Part shown: positions 51,348-59,235 of the stretch, in pieces
Layout: each line of letters begins with the position of its first letter
Numbering within the stretch: position 1 is the stretch's first letter
NCBI GenBank assembly: GCA_944372335.1
Contig: CALVYQ010000008.1
Span: forward strand, 1 to 64,000
Reading direction: 5' to 3'
Source: an uncultured Clostridia bacterium
GTDB taxonomy: Bacteria; Bacillota; Clostridia; Christensenellales; UBA1242
Length of the DNA: 64,000 nt
Made by a program: the position numbers and the translations under genes
The notes under the pieces: generated by a model
Told to the model about the DNA's origin: nothing
The model's input: only the letters and a program-made list of their open reading frames with translations
Database searches by the model: none

Positions 51348-52811
51348 GTGGAAAAGAAAAAACTCTCCTTCTGGACAAAACTTTGTTATGGTGTGGGCAA
51401 CTTAGGCTATGGCAGTATGGGACAAACTGTCAACTCTTTTATCATGTTCTTTGCCACAAGTGTTATGGGACTTTCAGGAGTGCTGGTGGGTGCAACAATA
51501 GCTTTAACCTCACTTTGGGACGGCTTGTCCGACCCAATCATTGGCTACCTATCGGATAGGACAAAAAATAAATTCTTTGGCAGGCGACTTCTCTATATGC
51601 TGATTGCCTCTTTTGTGCTTGCAATATGCAATGTTCTTCTTTGGTCATGCCCTATAGAAAAAGGTTCAAATCTTGCTGTTCTTTGGCTTATGGGCTTTTT
51701 ACTTTTACAAGAGACTTTTAATACCTTTTTTGCTACGCCATATTCAGCACTTTGCATTGATATTGCACCTGACTATAACGACCAAACAAAGATGCAAAGC
51801 TTTAAATCGGTGTTTTATATTTTAGGTATGATTATGCCTAGCGTTTTAATGTATATTTTTATGCCGTCAGCAAGTATCGGCGTTCAAACTCAGTTTAATA
51901 AGGAAGGGTATATCTATATCGCTCTTGTCAATTCTGCTCTTGTTGTAATCTGTGGGCTTATTTCCATCTTTGGAACACGAAAGAGGGTGATTTCAATGCC
52001 AAATTATGATAAAAGTGCAGTGGAAGACGAGGGAAGAAAAAAAGAGAAACATGGCTTTAAAAAGATAATAGGTGGATATGTGGAAACACTGAAAAAGAAG
52101 GAGTTTAGAATAGTGATGCTAGGCTATTCTGTCTCACTTATTGCGTCTATTTTTATAACCTCAGTTGGAATGCATCTTTTTACCTTTTGCTATCACTTTT
52201 CTTCCACTCAAATTTCGGTTATCATGATATGCCTTTTTGGTGGAGCAATACTTTCTCAACTTATCTGGGTTAATTTGGTGAAAAAATATGACAAAAAACA
52301 GACTTTAATCTTTGCCCTTTGCCTTCTTCTTGTCGGTATTGCACTCACAAGCGTCACCTTTCTTTTTCGCACTTATTGTTCAAGCGATTTCATCTTTTGG
52401 TTCGTGCTTCCTTGTATATTTATCTGTGGGCTTGGTTCAGGTGCTCTCTACTCTCTTCCTCACTCTATGTATGCTGATGTTGTCACTATGGAACAATACA
52501 AGACGAAAGAAAATAACGCTGGCCGTTTTACAGGTTACTACACCTTTACCTATAATTTTACAAACTCAATAACATTATTAATAATTGGAGTTCTATTAGA
52601 TTTAATCAAATTTGATTCCGCAATGCCTCTGCAGGCTCTATCCGTGCAGGCGGGCTTAGGTAAGATTGTCTTTTTTGGAAGTAGTATTGCGATAGCACTT
52701 GCGATAATCATTTTTTCAAAATACAGCATTAAGCGGGCGGACATCTTGAAAGTGCAGATAAAGGAATTAGAGAAAAAGGACGGAAAGGTTTTAATTGAAG
52801 AGAAAAAATAG
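51348..52811 (+). CDS. GPH-family (MelB-like) sugar:cation symporter
   Basis: The 487-residue protein has about twelve membrane helices and the family start KLSFWTKLCYGVGNLGYG, followed by the cation-site region SLWDGLSDPIIGYLSDRTK (about 63-81). Such carriers import sugars or glycosides with Na+ or H+. A charged central loop (residues about 215-245) lies between the two six-helix halves. The start is GTG 51348; no later start would keep the conserved N terminus. The sugar cannot be inferred, as no catabolic gene is adjacent. Confidence 0.9.
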   Translation: MEKKKLSFWTKLCYGVGNLGYGSMGQTVNSFIMFFATSVMGLSGVLVGATIALTSLWDGLSDPIIGYLSDRTKNKFFGRRLLYMLIASFVLAICNVLLWSCPIEKGSNLAVLWLMGFLLLQETFNTFFATPYSALCIDIAPDYNDQTKMQSFKSVFYILGMIMPSVLMYIFMPSASIGVQTQFNKEGYIYIALVNSALVVICGLISIFGTRKRVISMPNYDKSAVEDEGRKKEKHGFKKIIGGYVETLKKKEFRIVMLGYSVSLIASIFITSVGMHLFTFCYHFSSTQISVIMICLFGGAILSQLIWVNLVKKYDKKQTLIFALCLLLVGIALTSVTFLFRTYCSSDFIFWFVLPCIFICGLGSGALYSLPHSMYADVVTMEQYKTKENNAGRFTGYYTFTYNFTNSITLLIIGVLLDLIKFDSAMPLQALSVQAGLGKIVFFGSSIAIALAIIIFSKYSIKRADILKVQIKELEKKDGKVLIEEKK

Positions 52812-52909
52812 AAAATTAAAATTATAAAATGATATGGCACTAAATTAAAAATAAAAATTAATCAAATAAAAATACAAAAAATATATAAAAAAATTAATTT
52901 TTTATTAAA

Positions 52910-52942
52910 AAAACATCAAAAAAACACATTTTTTGATGTTTT
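52910..52942. terminator. bidirectional terminator between the GPH transporter and comF
   Basis: AAAACATCAAAAAA (52910-52923) and TTTTTTGATGTTTT (52929-52942) are exact complements around CACAT-type loop bases. The two genes converge on it. Confidence 0.82.
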
Positions 52943-52961
52943 AGATTATTTTTATAAGTAG

Positions 52962-53711
52962 TTATTTCATATTTTTATAGAGTTTATTTCTTGCGACTGC
53001 ACAAACTGAGATGCTGTTTGCATATTTTGAGAGTGCCTTTGAACAGGAATCAACTGTGGCACAGGTGGTTATTATATCACCAACAAGTAAGATGGTTTTA
53101 TTTTTAATATTGTCTTTGCCTACAACGGAAAAGATATCCTTTAAGTTGTTTAATCGTTCTGTGTAATTTAGTTCCTTTTGCTCTTTTGTGTCAAAATTCT
53201 TTTTCAAACATTCCACCACAGGCAATTTTGTCAGTTTTCCGATTTCTTCGGCTAAAAGTTTTGATTGATTAAAAGAACGCTCTCTTTCTCGTTTTTTAGT
53301 CATAGGTACATAAGTTATTAGGTCAAAATTTTTAATATCTTCACCAATATATTTAGTTATCATAATCGCATAGCCAAGAGCGAGATAACGTTTGTTATCA
53401 ATTTTATAGGAAAGCAAATTTTGTCTAACTCTATCCTCATAGATAAGTGGACAGTACGCACGTTTATAGTAATGCTTGCGTCTTTGACAGTTGTCGCAAA
53501 TTATCGCTTCATTTTTAATCGGCTCATCGCAAATTCGACAGCGATTGCCTATGTTAAAACTCAGCGTTTTAGCACAACTATCGCAATATGGGCGTTCATA
53601 AAAGTCGTTGATATCACGCCCACAAAAGATACATTTAATATCAGGTGGAAAAATCAACCTTAAAAAACTTTCTAGCCAATTTTTATTTAGTTTACCTTTC
53701 TTAGTTTTCAT
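52962..53711 (-). CDS. comF: ComF-family phosphoribosyltransferase-like protein
   Basis: The 249-residue protein has an N-terminal double zinc ribbon (CIFCGRD, CDSCAK, CRICDEP, CDNCQRR) and a C-terminal type I phosphoribosyltransferase fold with the PRPP-loop-like motif ILLVGDIITTCATVD (about 213-227) and the RSFNQSKLLAEEI block. ComF helps internalise single-stranded DNA during natural transformation in several bacteria. It overlaps the end of recD2 by 11 nt and is co-transcribed with it, a link between DNA uptake and processing. Confidence 0.92.
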   Translation of the reverse strand: MKTKKGKLNKNWLESFLRLIFPPDIKCIFCGRDINDFYERPYCDSCAKTLSFNIGNRCRICDEPIKNEAIICDNCQRRKHYYKRAYCPLIYEDRVRQNLLSYKIDNKRYLALGYAIMITKYIGEDIKNFDLITYVPMTKKRERERSFNQSKLLAEEIGKLTKLPVVECLKKNFDTKEQKELNYTERLNNLKDIFSVVGKDNIKNKTILLVGDIITTCATVDSCSKALSKYANSISVCAVARNKLYKNMK

Positions 53712-55938
53712 CGAATAATTTAGCCATTTTTTCTTCTGCAGTTATTAGTAATTTTTTAAGTAGTGTAAAGCGGGTTGCTGTATATTTATTTGATACCATT
53801 CGCTTTAAGTATTGTCTTTCGCCAACAATAACAACCATTTTCTTTGCACGGGTGACTGCAGTGTAGATTAAGTTTCTTGTAAGTATTATACTTGGCCCTG
53901 CAATTGCTGGGATAATCACTGTGTCAAACTCCGAGCCCTGACTTTTGTGTATGGTTATTGCATAGGATAAGGACAGGTCGAGTAAATCTGGACGAGTATA
54001 AAGGCAATTCCTGCCGTCTTCAAATTCCACATTAACTTCACCATTATTAGGGTCGATGAGAGTGATGTAGCCTATATCTCCATTAAAGACGCCCTGTCCT
54101 GTTTCATCAGCATATTTTCCAAACTTTTTCCATTCAAGGTCATAGTTGTTTGTTATCTGCATAACCTTATCGCCAAGCCTGAATATTGTTTGCCCTACTT
54201 CCACCTGAGGCCTATTTGGGCTTGGAGGATTGATAACCTCTTGCAAAGTTCTATTTAAACTCTCAATTCCACAAACTCCCGCTTTCATCGGTGCAAGCAC
54301 TTGAATTTCACGTGGGTCCGTTTTGAGGAATTTAGGTAGGCGTGTGGTGACCAAATTGACTATAGTGTTTTTGATGCTTTCTGGGTCGCCTTTACTTTCA
54401 AAGAAAAAGTCATTGCTGGTGTTGTCGATGAGTGGCATTTTGCCATCGTTTATTAGGTGGGCGTTTGTGATAATCAAACTCTTTTCGCCCTGTCTAAATA
54501 TTTTAGTAAGCATACAGTATGGTATTGTTCCACTGCCTAAAATATCAGCAAGTACATTGCCCGCTCCAACACTTGGAAGTTGATCTTTATCGCCGACAAG
54601 AATCAGTTTGCAGTCACGTGGAAGTGCTTTTAAAAGGTTACACATAAGAGCACAATCCACCATGGACACCTCATCGCAAATCACGGCGTCAACTTTAAGA
54701 GGGTTACTTTCATTGTGCATAAAATAACTTTCATCAGTTTTGATAACGTTAACTTCAAGCAGTCTATGAATAGTCTTTGCCTCTCTGCCTGTGCTGTCAC
54801 TCATACGCTTTGAAGCACGTCCTGTCGGAGCAACAAGTGCAACACGAAGCTTCATATTTTCAAATATCTCCAAGATACATTTGATTATCGTTGTCTTGCC
54901 CGTTCCCGGCCCGCCGGTTATAACATATACGCCGTTATTGACTGCCCCAACAATTGCCTTAATCTGTTCTTCGTGGAGGGATATTTTGTTTCGTTCTTGA
55001 AAGATTTTGATATCCTCATCAACATTTATATCAACGCTTTTGCTGACATTTTTAAGCCATGTAAGCTTTTGTGCGATGGAATTTTCATAGTAATAATAGC
55101 GTGACAGCATAACAATCTCCACGTTGTCATTCCAAAGAGTGACGCAGGTTTTATCAAGACAGAGCGTATCAAAGGTGGAATTGAAAAGGTCGGTGTTCTC
55201 TTCATAAACTAAATCAAGTGACTTTGATGCTTCGTTAAAGAGCATAATTTTTGGAAGATATGTGTTTCCATTCTTTTCGCAACTTGTTTTTAAAACATGA
55301 ATAAGTCCTGCTCTCACTCTGAAAGCACTATCCGCAGGTATGCCAATGTTTTTTGCGATTCTATCTGCTGTTGTGAAGCCTATTCCGTCTATATCTTCAA
55401 TGAGCTTATATGGGTTATTCTTAACAATATCAGCCGTCTTTTCATGATAGACATTATAGATTTTCAGTGCCATATTTGTGGAGATGTTGTAAGATTGTAA
55501 AAACATAATGGTGTTTTGCACTTCCTTATGTTCCCGATAGCTCATGCCGATTTCAAGAGCTTTCTTTTCGCTTATACCTTTTATTGAGGCAAGCTTTTCA
55601 GGGGTATATTCCAGAATTTCCAACGTGTCTGTACCAAATTCTTCAACAATTCGCCTAGCAGTAATTGGGCCGACTCCCCGAATAAGTCCACTACCTAAAT
55701 ACTTTTCCATTCCAGCAATTGTCTTTGGCTGAGTTAGTTCGTAGGAAGTAAAAGCATATTGCACGCCAAATTTGGAGCGTTCAAACTTTCCCTCCAAAGT
55801 GACCATTGCACCGACTTTAACATCAATAAATTTACCTACAACCGTAACTAGTGAGCCGTCTTTTTCTAGTTTTGCCACGGTGTAGCCATTTTCTTCATTA
55901 CGAAAAACAATATCTTCAATAGTTCCAATTAATGCCAT
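53701..55938 (-). CDS. recD2: RecD2 helicase
   Basis: RecD2 is the 5'-3' superfamily 1B helicase of bacteria without RecBCD. The 745-residue protein has the RecD2-specific N-terminal OB and helix-hairpin-helix region (GVGPITARRIVEEFG; GIGFTTADRIAKNIG), then motif I VITGGPGTGKTTII (near 343), motif II CDEVSMVD, and the C-terminal helicase motifs SYAITIHKSQGSEFDTVIIP and YTAVTRAKK. ATG 55938 has no Shine-Dalgarno site, but a -10 box ends 6 nt before it, so the mRNA is predicted to be leaderless. comF follows in the same transcript. Confidence 0.96.
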   Translation of the reverse strand: MALIGTIEDIVFRNEENGYTVAKLEKDGSLVTVVGKFIDVKVGAMVTLEGKFERSKFGVQYAFTSYELTQPKTIAGMEKYLGSGLIRGVGPITARRIVEEFGTDTLEILEYTPEKLASIKGISEKKALEIGMSYREHKEVQNTIMFLQSYNISTNMALKIYNVYHEKTADIVKNNPYKLIEDIDGIGFTTADRIAKNIGIPADSAFRVRAGLIHVLKTSCEKNGNTYLPKIMLFNEASKSLDLVYEENTDLFNSTFDTLCLDKTCVTLWNDNVEIVMLSRYYYYENSIAQKLTWLKNVSKSVDINVDEDIKIFQERNKISLHEEQIKAIVGAVNNGVYVITGGPGTGKTTIIKCILEIFENMKLRVALVAPTGRASKRMSDSTGREAKTIHRLLEVNVIKTDESYFMHNESNPLKVDAVICDEVSMVDCALMCNLLKALPRDCKLILVGDKDQLPSVGAGNVLADILGSGTIPYCMLTKIFRQGEKSLIITNAHLINDGKMPLIDNTSNDFFFESKGDPESIKNTIVNLVTTRLPKFLKTDPREIQVLAPMKAGVCGIESLNRTLQEVINPPSPNRPQVEVGQTIFRLGDKVMQITNNYDLEWKKFGKYADETGQGVFNGDIGYITLIDPNNGEVNVEFEDGRNCLYTRPDLLDLSLSYAITIHKSQGSEFDTVIIPAIAGPSIILTRNLIYTAVTRAKKMVVIVGERQYLKRMVSNKYTATRFTLLKKLLITAEEKMAKLFDEN

Positions 55939-55944
55939 ATCACT

Positions 55945-55973
55945 ATTTTAATAACTTTTTGTTTAAAAAGCAA
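55945..55973 (-). promoter_or_regulatory. leaderless-type promoter of recD2-comF
   Basis: On the minus strand TTGCTT (55968-55973), a 17-nt spacer and TAAAAT (55945-55950), then 6 nt to the ATG. It stands back to back with the marR promoter, the two -35 boxes being 9 nt apart. Confidence 0.65.
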
Positions 55974-55982
55974 GCAAATTAG

Positions 55983-56011
55983 TTGCAAAAATAGTGGCAG
56001 TTAGATATAAT
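55983..56011 (+). promoter_or_regulatory. leaderless-type promoter of the MarR gene
   Basis: TTGCAA (55983-55988), a 17-nt spacer and TATAAT (56006-56011), then 7 nt to ATG 56019. There is no room for a Shine-Dalgarno site in the transcript. Confidence 0.75.
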
Positions 56012-56018
56012 TAACTAT

Positions 56019-56402
56019 ATGAAGAACTTTGAAAAATTACTTGAAATAGAAGCATTGCTTGAAAATATAACAAAGCATTTTGCTAAAAACAACCTTTTAA
56101 GGGTGAAGTTTTTATATTTTGTCGGTGAGTACCAAAATTTATCTGTTGGTATGATTATCAGTAAGTTAGGAGTAAAAAAATCTAATTTTGCACTCATGAG
56201 TAAAAAACTAGAGAAAGAGGGTGTAATAAGCGTAAAGCATGGGGAATTTGATAGGCGTAATAGAATGCTATTTTTAACAGAAAAAGGCAAGAAAGAACTT
56301 GATGCTTATCTAAATGAAATCAAAAAGTTTTTTAGTGAAGATGACCACGACATTGAAAAGTCTATTGAACAATTAAACTATTATTTGAATAAGAAAATTT
56401 AA
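56019..56402 (+). CDS. MarR-family winged-helix regulator
   Basis: The 127-residue protein has the MarR fold pattern: N-terminal helices, helix-turn-helix ISKLGVKKSNFALMSKKLEKEGVI (about 48-71), and the wing FDRRNRMLFLTEKGKKELDAY. MarR proteins repress nearby genes and respond to small ligands. It is divergent from recD2 with overlapping control regions, so it may regulate recD2-comF and itself. cysS follows 22 nt later and may be co-transcribed. Confidence 0.87.
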   Translation: MKNFEKLLEIEALLENITKHFAKNNLLRVKFLYFVGEYQNLSVGMIISKLGVKKSNFALMSKKLEKEGVISVKHGEFDRRNRMLFLTEKGKKELDAYLNEIKKFFSEDDHDIEKSIEQLNYYLNKKI

Positions 56403-56424
56403 GCTATGATTTAAAGGAAATATT

Positions 56425-57828
56425 ATGAATAAAAACATTAAATTTTATAATTCTTTAACCCGCCAAAAGGAAGCTTTTGTTCCGCTTGATAAGGATAACG
56501 TGAAGATGTATGCTTGCGGAATTACTCCTTCGGCTGAGGCACATATTGGGCATCTTTATCAAGCTCTCATTTATGATATAATGAGAAAATTTCTTGTGAA
56601 AGAGGGCTATAAAGTTGTCTATGCTAGAAATTATACCGATGTTGATGACAAGATTATTGCAAAATCAAACGAACTTCATCTTCCAGCGAATGAATACGCT
56701 GATAAAATGATAAAAAAGATAGATAAAGAGATGCAGGCCTTTCAAATTGGTGAGCCTGATATTTGGCTATATGCGACGAAGACTATTCCTGATATGATTG
56801 ATTTTATTGGAAAGTTGATAGAAAAAGGAAAAGCTTATCAAACGCCTAATGGTGATGTGTATTTTAGTGTCGATAAATTTAAAGAATATGGAAAGTTGTC
56901 GGGTAGGCGGACAGATGAGGCTCTTGACGGCGTCAGAATTGAAAATGACGAATTTAAAAAATCTCCTCTTGATTTTGCACTTTGGAAGTCGGCAAAGGAA
57001 GGCGAGCCTTATTGGGAATCTCCTTGGGGGAAAGGGCGTCCCGGCTGGCATATTGAGTGTTCTGTTATGAACTTTGTGACCTTTGGCGAGCAGATAGATA
57101 TTCACGGAGGCGGAAGAGATTTGCTTTTTCCTCATCATGAAAATGAGATTGCTCAAACCGAAAGTTTAACAGGTAAGCCTTTTGCGAAATATTGGATACA
57201 CAACGGACTTATTCGTGTAAATGGGCAGAAGATGAGCAAAAGCCTTGGAAACTCACTTCTTATGGAAGATTTGAGGAAAAAATATCATGTTGAAGTTATA
57301 AAGTTAGCTTTACTTCAAAATTCGTATCACACCGACATAAATATAACCGATAAGCTTTTTGAAGATTCTGAAAAACATCTATATAATTTCTACACCGTTT
57401 TAAACGAAGTGAAAAAGAAATTTGGTGAATTTGCCAGAAGTGATAAAAAAGTTGAAGACGACTTTGATGATGCGATGCGTGATGATTTAAATACATCAAA
57501 GGCAATATCATATCTATTCAATATCTTTAAAGAGGCAAGAGAAAAACTACAAAATAATGATAAAAGCGTTATGGCTACTTTAAATAGTGTAATAAATACC
57601 TATTCGCTTCTTGGCTTATTTAAAGAAATTCCAGAAAATTTTATAAATATGGTAGATAAAAAATCTGAGGTTGAAATCCCAAAAGAAATAAAAGCTTTAG
57701 CTGAAAAGCGTTGGCAAGCAAAGAAAGATAGAGATTTTGCTTTGGCAGACAGTCTTCGTGAGGAAATTCAAAGTTTAGGCTATCTTGTGAAGGATACCCG
57801 TGACGGCTATGATTTAAGTAAAATTTAA
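56425..57828 (+). CDS. cysS: cysteinyl-tRNA synthetase
   Basis: CysRS charges tRNA-Cys. The 467-residue class I synthetase has zinc ligands in MYACGITPS (Cys near 29), WHIECSVMNF and PHHENEIAQ, the HIGH motif AHIGHLYQALIYD (near 39) and QKMSKSLGN (near 270). The usual CGPTVYD stretch reads CGITPSA, an uncommon variant at the active-site loop. A TAAAGGAAA Shine-Dalgarno region precedes the ATG. Confidence 0.95.
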   Translation: MNKNIKFYNSLTRQKEAFVPLDKDNVKMYACGITPSAEAHIGHLYQALIYDIMRKFLVKEGYKVVYARNYTDVDDKIIAKSNELHLPANEYADKMIKKIDKEMQAFQIGEPDIWLYATKTIPDMIDFIGKLIEKGKAYQTPNGDVYFSVDKFKEYGKLSGRRTDEALDGVRIENDEFKKSPLDFALWKSAKEGEPYWESPWGKGRPGWHIECSVMNFVTFGEQIDIHGGGRDLLFPHHENEIAQTESLTGKPFAKYWIHNGLIRVNGQKMSKSLGNSLLMEDLRKKYHVEVIKLALLQNSYHTDINITDKLFEDSEKHLYNFYTVLNEVKKKFGEFARSDKKVEDDFDDAMRDDLNTSKAISYLFNIFKEAREKLQNNDKSVMATLNSVINTYSLLGLFKEIPENFINMVDKKSEVEIPKEIKALAEKRWQAKKDRDFALADSLREEIQSLGYLVKDTRDGYDLSKI

Positions 57829-57833
57829 TAATC

Positions 57834-57867
57834 AAATACATGATTAATATTAATCGTGTATTTTTTT
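57834..57867 (+). terminator. terminator of cysS
   Basis: AAATACATGATTAA (57834-57847) pairs with TTAATCGTGTATTT (57850-57863) with one G-U pair, followed by more T. Confidence 0.85.
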
Positions 57868-57896
57868 AGTATTTGCTAAAAAATTTTAATTATTAC

Positions 57897-57926
57897 TTGA
57901 CTTGCGTATAAAATACGCATTATAAT
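57897..57926 (+). promoter_or_regulatory. promoter of the AAA-CYTH gene with palindromic operator as spacer
   Basis: TTGACT (57897-57902) and TATAAT (57921-57926) are separated by 18 nt, 17 of which are the perfect palindrome TGCGTATAAAATACGCA (57903-57919). A protein bound there would exclude RNA polymerase. The same 17-mer recurs at 58041-58057. Confidence 0.82.
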
Positions 57927-58001
57927 AAAAGTGTGTAGAAAAGTTATGCTTTACTTAGATTATCGTAACGTTATCTAATTGATAAATGTAACAAAAAATA
58001 T

Positions 58002-58029
58002 ATTAATAAGACTTTAAGGTCTTTTTAAT
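58002..58029 (+). promoter_or_regulatory. terminator-like hairpin in the AAA-CYTH leader
   Basis: ATTAATAAGAC (58002-58012) pairs with GTCTTTTTAAT (58019-58029) with one mismatch around TTTAAG. It lies between the promoter and the second palindrome and could act as an attenuator, although its T tract is inside the stem. Confidence 0.45.
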
Positions 58030-58040
58030 ATAACCACAAA

Positions 58041-58057
58041 TGCGTATAAAATACGCA
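58041..58057 (+). promoter_or_regulatory. second copy of the 17-bp palindrome, just before the Shine-Dalgarno site
   Basis: TGCGTATAAAATACGCA, identical to 57903-57919 and 138 bp from it centre to centre. It ends 6 nt before AAAAGGGGG. It could be an auxiliary operator for DNA looping, or a roadblock. Confidence 0.78.
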
Positions 58058-58076
58058 AATATAAAAGGGGGTATTT

Positions 58077-59111
58077 ATGAAAACGATTGTGGTAAATTTA
58101 ATAGGAGCGGCAGGCTCAGGAAAATCGACACTAGCTTCGGAAATTTTTGCCAAGCTTAAAAGGGAGGGGTACAACTGCGAATATGTGCCAGAATTTGTTA
58201 AAAAGAGTGTGTATGAAAACAATATGACTATCTTACACAATCAACTTGTTATCTTAGCAAATCAATATTACAACATGGATATTCTTAGAGATAAGGTAAA
58301 TATCATCATCACAGATTCGCCAATTATACTCAGTATTTTCTATAATCAAAACAATCATAGTAAGCAAAATACCTTTAAAATTCCTGATGAGATATTAAAT
58401 AAATTGATTCTATATATTCATGGAACTTTTGACAATCTGAACTTCTTTATTGTGCGTAATCATGAATATAAGCGTGAAGGGCGATATCAAGACGAAGAAC
58501 AAGCGAAAGAGGAAGAAAAAAGGTTAATGGATATGATGGATAGCCTTAATATAAATATGCAACATCTCCTTTCCACAGACGATTGTGCAAAAATAATTAT
58601 TGATAAAGTCAAAGAGAGGGTGGAGTTTTATGATTCTTTAAAAAAATCAGGGCAAGAGATTGAAAGAAAATTTTTGGTTAGAAATTTGCCGTTTAACATA
58701 AATAGCCTTGAACATCATGATATTCTTCAAGGCTATCTAATGTCCAATAATGGAGAGATGAGAATAAGGTCGGTGGATAATAAAAACTTTTATCTGACAA
58801 GAAAATTTGGGCAAGGCTGGAAGAGAGAAGAGTTTGAAAAAGAGATTACCATGAATGAGTTTTTTGAGTTGTTAGGAAGTATAGATGGAAATTTAATAAA
58901 AAAACGAAGATATTATTATCCTTTTGAAGATGGGAAGGTGGCTGAAATTGATTGTTATTATGGCAAATTAAAAAGACTAAAGACGGTGGAGGTGGAATTT
59001 CCCTCCTTTGAAGAAGCAGACACCTTTCAAAAGCCAGATTGGTTTGGAAAAGAGGTGACAGATTCTATGGAATTTAAAAATCGACATCTATCCCAATTAA
59101 ATAAAATTTAA
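58077..59111 (+). CDS. AAA/P-loop ATPase fused to a CYTH domain
   Basis: The 344-residue protein joins two enzymatic modules. Residues 1 to about 180 are a P-loop ATPase/kinase-like domain with NLIGAAGSGKSTLASEIF (Walker A near 10-17) and an acidic IIITDSPIILS block. Residues from about 195 form a CYTH domain opening with GQEIERKFLVRNLP, the ExExK-type triphosphate-binding start, with GEMRIRS, FYLTRKFG and KTVEVEFP further on. CYTH enzymes act on triphosphates (thiamine triphosphate, inorganic triphosphate, or cyclic AMP synthesis). Its own substrate is unknown. AAAAGGGGG precedes ATG, and the double-palindrome promoter suggests tight regulation. Confidence 0.85.
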   Translation: MKTIVVNLIGAAGSGKSTLASEIFAKLKREGYNCEYVPEFVKKSVYENNMTILHNQLVILANQYYNMDILRDKVNIIITDSPIILSIFYNQNNHSKQNTFKIPDEILNKLILYIHGTFDNLNFFIVRNHEYKREGRYQDEEQAKEEEKRLMDMMDSLNINMQHLLSTDDCAKIIIDKVKERVEFYDSLKKSGQEIERKFLVRNLPFNINSLEHHDILQGYLMSNNGEMRIRSVDNKNFYLTRKFGQGWKREEFEKEITMNEFFELLGSIDGNLIKKRRYYYPFEDGKVAEIDCYYGKLKRLKTVEVEFPSFEEADTFQKPDWFGKEVTDSMEFKNRHLSQLNKI

Positions 59112-59150
59112 AAAAAATATCAATTTAGTCTATAATTTTTTAAACTAATT

Positions 59151-59189
59151 AAAAAGGAGTTTTGCTAATGAAAAGCATAACTCCTTTTA
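59151..59189. terminator. terminator between the AAA-CYTH gene and the P-type ATPase gene
   Basis: AAAAGGAGTT (59152-59161) pairs with AACTCCTTTT (59179-59188), and an inner GCT/AGC extends the stem. Both genes converge on it. Confidence 0.85.
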
Positions 59190-59235
59190 TTGTTTATTCT
59201 ACTAGTTTCAGATATCACTAACCTTAGATATGTTT

